Shown here: positions 28,240 through 32,983 of the stretch, piece by piece
How positions within the stretch are numbered: position 1 is the first letter of the stretch
How the letters are laid out: each line of letters starts with the position of its first letter
Translations under genes and position numbers: made by a program
The notes under the pieces: generated by a model
Databases searched by the model: none
Told to the model about the DNA's origin: nothing
The model's input: the letters and a program-made list of their open reading frames with translations, nothing else
NCBI GenBank assembly: GCA_013002045.1
Contig: JABDKV010000064.1
Location: 1-32,983 of the forward strand
Source: Gammaproteobacteria bacterium
GTDB lineage: Bacteria; Pseudomonadota; Gammaproteobacteria; Steroidobacterales; JABDKV01
Length of the DNA: 32,983 bases
Direction: 5' to 3'

Positions 28240-28282
28240 TGTGAAGACCATCACACCGCAGAGCAGGGGCATTTGCATTAAT
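28240..28282 (+). promoter_or_regulatory. CRP-family box and candidate class II promoter
   Basis: TGTGA-agacca-TCACA (28240-28255) is a perfect CRP/Vfr/Clp-type palindrome, TGTGA-N6-TCACA. A -10-like ATTAAT (28277-28282) would place the transcription start at 28289, so the box would centre at -41.5, the class II activator position. The box lies between divergent nudJ and the TPR/barrel gene. Because the palindrome is symmetrical it could also affect nudJ. Confidence 0.7.
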
Positions 28283-28345
28283 AACGGCCAGTTAAATCAA
28301 CCGACCGGCGTGGTTGCCCGGCTGCCAGGCATCGTCGCCAGGTCA

Positions 28346-29668
28346 ATGGCGGTACGATTGAAACCAAAACTATTACGACAGCTGCTGGTGGCGTGCATGC
28401 TTGTGCTCGCAGCCTTGCCGGCCGTGGCGCAGGAAGCATTACTGCAACAGGCGCAGGCCTTGCTCAACAGCGGTGACCATGCAGCGGCCCGGCAACTACT
28501 TGAACCGCGCGAAGCGGAGCTGGCCGGTGACCCCTCGTATGATTATCTGCTCGGCCTGGCCTTGCTCGAAACCGGTGATCCTGGCCGTGCCTCGCTGGCA
28601 CTGGAACGCGCGGTCGAACAGGATGCGCGTTTCGCCGGGGCGCGGCTCGACCTTGCCCGCGCCTACTACGCTTCCGGTGACTACCGGGCGGCACAGACCG
28701 AGCTGGAGGCACTGCGTGGACTCAATCCGCCACCGCAGGCGCAACAGGCTATCGAGGAATACCTTGCCCTGATCGCCAACCGGCAGCGGCGGCTGCGGAT
28801 GGAATACCGACTGCGTACCCGCGTCGGATATGACAGCAACGCCAACAGCGCGACGGCGGCAGAAGACTTTCTTGGCTTCGACCTGATCGAACGCAGCCGC
28901 GAGACCGCGTCGGCGTTTGCTGAATATGGCGGTGCCGTGACGATGCTCAAGCCGCTCAGTACCAGACTGGTGCTCGATACCCGACTCAACCTGCGTCAAC
29001 GCAATAACCCGGGTGCCAGCTTCGTAAACAGTACTGCAGGCGATATATCCGTCGGACTGCGTCATGTTAAAGAGGGAGAAACCCGGTCGCTACGACTGCA
29101 GAGCTACCGTCTTAACATTGATGGCGATCTGAATAGTCGTGGAACCTCTTTAAATGCATCCTGGGAACGCAACCTGCGCCGGCGTCTGCGTGGCGGCGTC
29201 TCATTGCGCTACGGCCAGACCCGATTCGGTGACGCGCTCAAGGTTAAAGATGTCGATCAGCTATTGCTTGGCACCAATGTGCTGTGGTCTTACGGTAGTG
29301 CAGGTCGCGGCACCCTGGGTGCAACCTTGCTCGCGGGTACGGATGACCCGGTCAGCGATGGCTCGCGTTATGCCCGCGACCTTTATGGCATACGACTGAC
29401 AGCGGGTTGGTCATTCAGTCCTGAAATCCGGGCACAGTTCACGGCAGGCATCATGCAATCCGATTACGATGCCATATTCTTCGAGCAGCGTTTCGATGAG
29501 CCGCGCGAAGACACGATGACCACGGCGGCGGTCAACGTGCAATGGCGAATGTCACCGAAGTGGCTTATGTCGCACCAGGTGAGCTACAGCAACAACGACA
29601 CCGATATCGATGTATTTGCATTCGAACGTGTTGAGACCAGTCTGAACATCAACAGGATCTGGCGTTGA
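28346..29668 (+). CDS. TPR plus beta-barrel outer-membrane protein, Slam/DUF560-like
   Basis: A 440-residue protein. A signal peptide (1-28, ending A-L-P-A-V-A) is followed by TPR-like helices (about 31-145: A-L-L-N-S-G-D-H-A-A-A-R, L-A-L-L-E-T-G-D-P-G-R-A, A-Y-Y-A-S-G-D-Y-R-A-A). From about 150 there are alternating amphipathic strands to the end, opening with V-G-Y-D-S-N-A-N-S-A-T. This is the architecture of Slam (type XI secretion) translocators, which move TbpB-like proteins across the outer membrane. The last residues are N-R-I-W-R, without the usual terminal Phe. I chose the ATG at 28346 because it starts the signal peptide; the longer frame from 28241 would run through the CRP box. 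The next gene encodes a likely client. Confidence 0.78.
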   Translation: MAVRLKPKLLRQLLVACMLVLAALPAVAQEALLQQAQALLNSGDHAAARQLLEPREAELAGDPSYDYLLGLALLETGDPGRASLALERAVEQDARFAGARLDLARAYYASGDYRAAQTELEALRGLNPPPQAQQAIEEYLALIANRQRRLRMEYRLRTRVGYDSNANSATAAEDFLGFDLIERSRETASAFAEYGGAVTMLKPLSTRLVLDTRLNLRQRNNPGASFVNSTAGDISVGLRHVKEGETRSLRLQSYRLNIDGDLNSRGTSLNASWERNLRRRLRGGVSLRYGQTRFGDALKVKDVDQLLLGTNVLWSYGSAGRGTLGATLLAGTDDPVSDGSRYARDLYGIRLTAGWSFSPEIRAQFTAGIMQSDYDAIFFEQRFDEPREDTMTTAAVNVQWRMSPKWLMSHQVSYSNNDTDIDVFAFERVETSLNINRIWR

Positions 29669-29707
29669 GTGGCTTTAAGTAAAACAAAACACGCTTTTTC
29701 GCCGAAC

Positions 29708-29723
29708 CGTGAGAAGAATCACA
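29708..29723 (+). promoter_or_regulatory. upstream CRP-family box (one mismatch)
   Basis: CGTGA-gaagaa-TCACA matches TGTGA-N6-TCACA at 9 of 10 positions. Its centre is exactly 33 bp upstream of the perfect box at 29741, about three helical turns, so two dimers could bind one face of the DNA before the FecR-protein gene. Confidence 0.6.
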
Positions 29724-29740
29724 AGTATTTCATCGATCTC

Positions 29741-29783
29741 TGTGAGAGCACTCACAGACCCATTCCAGCTATTCCGGTAACTT
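29741..29783 (+). promoter_or_regulatory. perfect CRP-family box and candidate class II promoter
   Basis: TGTGA-gagcac-TCACA (29741-29756) is a perfect TGTGA-N6-TCACA site, extended by C and G to a seven-base inverted repeat. A weak -10-like TAACTT (29778-29783) would give a start at 29790 with the box at -41.5. The poor -10 and lack of a -35 fit activator dependence. The FecR-protein ATG is 54 bases after that predicted start. Confidence 0.68.
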
Positions 29784-29843
29784 TAGCAACGCAATCTGGG
29801 ACTAGGCGTTTTCGTTCTGAGTGGAGTTAAGGGTATTTTGGAA

Positions 29844-31331
29844 ATGAACAGGTTAATTGAAAAATTCTGGCGTTTACCGGTCGCGTGCCTCCTGGTGGTC
29901 TTGCCACTGGGGCTGGCTCACGCCGACGCAGGTAAAGTCATGTTTGTATACGGCAAGGCATTCGTCATGTCAGCTGACGGCAATCGCGCCGCTCTTACCA
30001 AGGGCAGCACGGTGCAATCGGGTGACACGATCGTAACCTCTGCCAACGGCCGTGTGCAGCTGCGCATGGAAGACGGTGGTTTGCTGGCGCTGAAGCCGCA
30101 GACTGAGTTCGTCATCGAAGAGTTCAACTTCCCGGCATCTGCTGGTGGCCCTGTGGCTGCAACTGGTGAGCCGCGGAGCTTCTTTGCGCTGGTTAAGGGT
30201 GGTTTCCGCTCGATCACCGGTGCAGTTGGTAAAAACGACAAGTCGGACTACCGCGTTCGTACCCCGGTCGCGACGATCGGTATTCGTGGAACTGACTACA
30301 CGGCTGTGCTGTGCTCTGCCGGCTGCGACAACATGCAGAACGGCCTCTATGTCGGTGTGACCGACGGTGGTGTTGTACTGCAGAACAGCGGTGGCGCCCT
30401 GAATCTCGATCCGGGCCAGTTTGGCTTCGTTCGTGATGGCGCTTCTGCACCGGAGAAGTCGGCTGCTGCTGCACGCCTGCTCGCGGCTGAAGTTGCACCC
30501 GAAGCGGCCGAGTCTGACGACGACGACGCTGATGCACAGGTCGCCACAGTTGGCGAAGGCGATATCAACCTGACCGAAGGTGGCCAGGCTGTCAACGACC
30601 AGAGTGGCGCGGTTGCTTATGCTGCTGGCCCGCTTGCCGGTGACAATGGCTTCACCGCTGTCTCAGCCCAGGGCGAGTCGAACAAGTTTCTCGACGAGCA
30701 GGGCAACCCGATCGCATTCGATGCGGATTCGCCGCTCGGCCAGGCTACGGTCGGTCAGAATGGCGGCATGGCAGTCAACCTCGGTCGTGATACCGACCGC
30801 GCTGGCGCCACCGGCATGCACTGGGGTCGCTGGACCACTGGCGCAGTCCAGGTCGGTGATGAGACGGTCGCTGCTGACAGTGTGCACTGGGTAACCGGTC
30901 CTGACGGCATCGCTCGTCCGGAGCTGCCAACCGAAGGTACGGTGGACTTTGCCCTGATCGGTAACACCAACCCGACGGACAGCAACGGCAATGTGGGTAC
31001 GCTTGGTTCGGCCAGCCTCTCGGCTGACTTTACCAGCCAGACCGCCGACGCCGATGTCAGCCTGTCGTTCGACGAGACCAGCCAGGTCTGGGACGCATCA
31101 GCACAGGATGTCGATATCAACAGCGACGCGACTTTCGCTGGCGAGTTTGACTCAGTCACGGTCACTGACACCGACTCAGGTGCCATGGACCAGGGTGAAG
31201 GCGACCTCAGCGGCTTCTTCACCGGCGACGCCGACGGCAACCTTACCGGTGCCGGTATGAGCTACTCGCTGACTGAAGACGACGAAAGCGTTTCCGGTGC
31301 AGCTGCCTTCCAGGTCGACGGAGGACAGTAA
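29844..31331 (+). CDS. secreted FecR-domain protein with TbpB/HphA-like C-terminal barrel
   Basis: A 495-residue protein. A signal peptide (1-28, ending A-H-A-D-A) has no lipobox. The FecR domain (about 30-197) shows G-S-T-V-Q-S-G-D-T-I, V-Q-L-R-M-E-D-G-G and T-P-V-A-T-I-G-I-R-G-T-D-Y, with C157 and C161 close by. An acidic, Ala-rich linker (about 200-245) follows. The C-terminal part (about 320-493) has W-G-R-W, L-P-T-E-G-T-V-D-F, L-G-S-A-S-L-S-A-D-F, L-S-G-F-F-T-G-D and V-S-G-A-A-A-F. This pattern recalls the eight-strand barrel of TbpB/HphA-type Slam substrates. The ATG at 29844 has AAGGG ten bases upstream; a TTG at 29838 is in frame. The gene has its own terminator. FecR domains elsewhere are signalling or peptidoglycan-side modules; the role here is unknown. 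Confidence 0.75.
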   Translation: MNRLIEKFWRLPVACLLVVLPLGLAHADAGKVMFVYGKAFVMSADGNRAALTKGSTVQSGDTIVTSANGRVQLRMEDGGLLALKPQTEFVIEEFNFPASAGGPVAATGEPRSFFALVKGGFRSITGAVGKNDKSDYRVRTPVATIGIRGTDYTAVLCSAGCDNMQNGLYVGVTDGGVVLQNSGGALNLDPGQFGFVRDGASAPEKSAAAARLLAAEVAPEAAESDDDDADAQVATVGEGDINLTEGGQAVNDQSGAVAYAAGPLAGDNGFTAVSAQGESNKFLDEQGNPIAFDADSPLGQATVGQNGGMAVNLGRDTDRAGATGMHWGRWTTGAVQVGDETVAADSVHWVTGPDGIARPELPTEGTVDFALIGNTNPTDSNGNVGTLGSASLSADFTSQTADADVSLSFDETSQVWDASAQDVDINSDATFAGEFDSVTVTDTDSGAMDQGEGDLSGFFTGDADGNLTGAGMSYSLTEDDESVSGAAAFQVDGGQ

Positions 31332-31360
31332 GCACACGGCCCTGGCTTAATGCCTGACCA

Positions 31361-31389
31361 AAGGCCCGCCTTCCGGCGGGCCTTTTTTT
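31361..31389 (+). terminator. rho-independent terminator
   Basis: A perfect eight-base stem GGCCCGCC (31363-31370), loop TTCC and GGCGGGCC (31375-31382) is followed by seven T. It lies 30 bases after the FecR-protein stop and separates that gene from the lipoprotein gene. Confidence 0.95.
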
Positions 31390-31417
31390 ACGCAGCGGCG
31401 ACGGTTTATGGAAAATC

Positions 31418-31469
31418 GTGACGTTGTGTGACGTGTGCTACGGGAAAAGGCTGGCAACCCGTTTAAAAT
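31418..31469 (+). promoter_or_regulatory. direct repeats, CRP half-site and -10-like element
   Basis: GTGACGT occurs at 31418-31424 and 31428-31434, exactly ten bases apart. The second copy sits in TGTGA-cgtgtg-CTACG (31427-31442), where only the left half matches a CRP box. TAAAAT (31464-31469) would put the start at 31476 and this half-site at -41.5, the same geometry as at the two upstream genes. No -35 is seen. Confidence 0.35.
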
Positions 31470-31523
31470 TGTGACCGAATACCTCAAACCAGCTCATTTC
31501 CGCAATAATGCTCACGGACGGCC

Positions 31524-32983
31524 TTGCGAGTCACAGGAACGACACCAATCAAAACGCTCAACATAAACTGTCTCGTTATACTGGCGGTCCTCGCTACTGC
31601 CTGTAACAGTGACTCGAGCTCTGACGTCGTCACGTCGGTTGCCGCTCCAGACCGCACTGTTTCCGGTCAGGTAGCTAAGGGTCCACTGGATGGCGCGCTC
31701 GTTGAAGTTTTTGCAGTCGACGATCACGGTCAGGCACAGGGTCCTGCTATAGCAACCTCGCTGACGGATGCGAACGGGAACTGGGCTGTCAGCCTGTCTG
31801 CCGACGATCAGCCGCTGCTGGTGCGCTCGTCTGGCGGCCGTTATGTCGACGAAGCAGATCCGGAACCAGACCCGGCACAACGGCGATCAGTAACTCTGCA
31901 ACCCGATGACCAGTTCGAGGCACTATTGCCGCCGACACTGTCGTCGATTGCGATTAATGCCTATACCAACGCGCTGCTGCGCAAGTCCCGTGCTGAGACC
32001 CAGGGTGCCGATTTCCTTGCAGTGCATGCGACCAACCGGGAGTTTTACTCGCGCGCGTTTGGCTTCGATTTGTTATCGACGATTCCGGCCGACCCGATTG
32101 CGCCGGCCGCCAGCGCCAGCGCCGATGCAGTGGCCTACAGCCAGGCACTTGGGGGCATTGCCAACGTCATCAATGCAGTCGCTATCGCTAACGGTCAGGC
32201 GATTGCCGATTTTGCTGCGATCGACGCCGTTATCGATGACCTGACCAATTGCAGCATAGATGGTCGTAGCATCGATGGCGATGTCGGTCCGATCGTAATG
32301 GTCACGCGTGACCTGAATGCAGAGATCCTGCGTTTCCGCAATAACAACTTCGCTGCCCATTCCGGTCGCGGACTGCTACAGATCAGTCTGGCGGAGTGCC
32401 AGCGCTCCGGTCGCCTGCCCGACAGGACGGCACCGCAGTTTAGTAACGTGCCGGCAAGCGTGACCATCGCAGCCAGTAGTGCAGCCGGTGCGACAGTTGC
32501 AGAAGTCGGCGCTGTCCTTGGCGGAATTGAGGCAATCGACGATCGGGACGGACCGGTGAGCATCGACTTTGGCCTGGATGCCCCGTTGCCGCTGGGTAAC
32601 AACTCGCTGACTATCAGTGCCAGTGATGCGGCCGGCAACAGCGCTACGAGCACGATTGAAGTCGTTGTCGCTGACCTCGATCCACCTACGATTACCGCGC
32701 CGGTCAGCGTAGACGTCATGTCTGTCGGTGTGCTGACCCAGGTAACGCTGGGCGCACCGCAGGTCGCCGACAATGTCACCGCCACTGCCTCATTGCAGGT
32801 CAGCAATGATGCGCCGGCCGATGGCTTTACTGTTGGCATTCACCTGGTGACGTGGACGGTTAGCGACGCGGCGGGACTCAGCGCGTCGGCACAGCAACAG
32901 GTCATTGTACGCAACCAGGCACCGGTACTGAGCAATGCGGTCGGTGATCAGCAGGCGATCGAGGGTCAGCCTTTTACGCTCGA
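31524..32983 (+). CDS. large Ig/HYR-repeat lipoprotein, 5' part only
   Basis: An open frame with no stop to the window end (486 codons visible). A lipoprotein signal I-L-A-V-L-A-T-A-C-N-S-D is followed by a carboxypeptidase-regulatory-like beta sandwich (T-V-S-G-Q-V-A-K-G-P-L-D-G-A near residue 50). A helical segment comes next, with N-A-Y-T-N-A-L-L-R and an F-G-F-D-L-L-S-T-I-P-A-D-P stretch. Then there are two HYR-like modules: D-R-D-G-P-V ... I-S-A-S-D-A-A-G-N-S-A-T and D-L-D-P-P-T-I-T-A-P ... V-T-W-T-V-S-D-A-A-G-L-S-A-S. A cadherin/dystroglycan-like opening (A-I-E-G-Q-P-F-T-L) ends the visible part. Such proteins are long surface adhesins. The first in-frame start is TTG 31524. An ATC at 31548 with AGGAA upstream would give the neater M-K-T-L-N signal but is a very rare start. 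Confidence 0.82.
   Translation, partial: MRVTGTTPIKTLNINCLVILAVLATACNSDSSSDVVTSVAAPDRTVSGQVAKGPLDGALVEVFAVDDHGQAQGPAIATSLTDANGNWAVSLSADDQPLLVRSSGGRYVDEADPEPDPAQRRSVTLQPDDQFEALLPPTLSSIAINAYTNALLRKSRAETQGADFLAVHATNREFYSRAFGFDLLSTIPADPIAPAASASADAVAYSQALGGIANVINAVAIANGQAIADFAAIDAVIDDLTNCSIDGRSIDGDVGPIVMVTRDLNAEILRFRNNNFAAHSGRGLLQISLAECQRSGRLPDRTAPQFSNVPASVTIAASSAAGATVAEVGAVLGGIEAIDDRDGPVSIDFGLDAPLPLGNNSLTISASDAAGNSATSTIEVVVADLDPPTITAPVSVDVMSVGVLTQVTLGAPQVADNVTATASLQVSNDAPADGFTVGIHLVTWTVSDAAGLSASAQQQVIVRNQAPVLSNAVGDQQAIEGQPFTL

Noticed and set aside
28241-28345. Longer N-terminus of the TPR/barrel protein
   Set aside because: It would place 35 residues before a perfect signal peptide and code through a perfect CRP box and the candidate -10.
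31508-31603. Short ATG-led frame (31 codons) before the lipoprotein
   Set aside because: It has no ribosome-binding site, overlaps the lipoprotein signal in another frame and resembles no known leader peptide. It is the only ATG there, so a frameshift in the sequence is possible but not supported.
32195-32839. 214-residue -strand open frame near the window end
   Set aside because: It is a Ser/Thr/Pro-rich mirror of the lipoprotein gene, whose +strand frame has a lipobox and HYR-like modules.

Overview
The window looks like chromosomal DNA of a free-living Gammaproteobacterium, moderately GC-rich by eye. The lineage may be near Xanthomonadales or the marine Woeseia-type groups. The evidence is a fused aspartokinase/homoserine dehydrogenase ThrA with thrB and thrC, an E. 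coli-type TatD, FadH and AcnA, a nudJ-mnmA pair, a PdxJ of the N-x-N-K subtype, and many envelope proteins. This placement is inference; there is no rRNA marker. I found no transposase, integrase, phage gene, CRISPR array, tRNA or rRNA.

Layout: (1) 1-645, 3' part of a +strand alpha/beta hydrolase whose expected nucleophile serine is glycine. (2) 3860-603, a -strand ECF sigma operon: sigma factor, small membrane regulator, DUF4097-like beta-repeat protein, CotH-like exported protein. (3) 4067-9931, +strand GFA protein-pdxJ-thrA-thrB-thrC, mostly stop/start overlapped. (4) 10157-12064, a NERD-domain protein and a DUF885-like lipoprotein. (5) 14979-12065, -strand tatD-DUF2959 lipoprotein-M20 peptidase. 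(6) 15058-22190, +strand adaptor-ATPase-permease-permease of a MacB-like ABC system, then fadH and a YgjP-like metalloprotease with almost no gaps. (7) A REP-like palindrome at the convergent junction near 22.2 kb. (8) 28213-22265, -strand nudJ-mnmA-acnA-sirtuin-SDR. (9) 28346 to the window end, +strand surface locus: TPR plus beta-barrel outer-membrane protein, FecR-domain exoprotein, and a large Ig/HYR-repeat lipoprotein that runs off the window.

The most interesting part is region 9. The TPR/barrel protein resembles Slam/DUF560 (type XI secretion) translocators. The next gene encodes a Sec-exported protein with an N-terminal FecR domain and a C-terminal region resembling the TbpB/HphA-type barrel that Slam proteins handle. 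Perfect TGTGA-N6-TCACA palindromes of the CRP/Vfr/Clp type lie upstream of both genes. The second gene has an additional near-perfect copy 33 bp further upstream. The large lipoprotein gene has a half-site at an equivalent distance from a -10-like hexamer. Together these suggest a CRP-family-controlled secretion and adhesion module.

Several genes use TTG or GTG starts, and most gene junctions within each strand block overlap by 1-4 bp, so these blocks are probably single transcription units.
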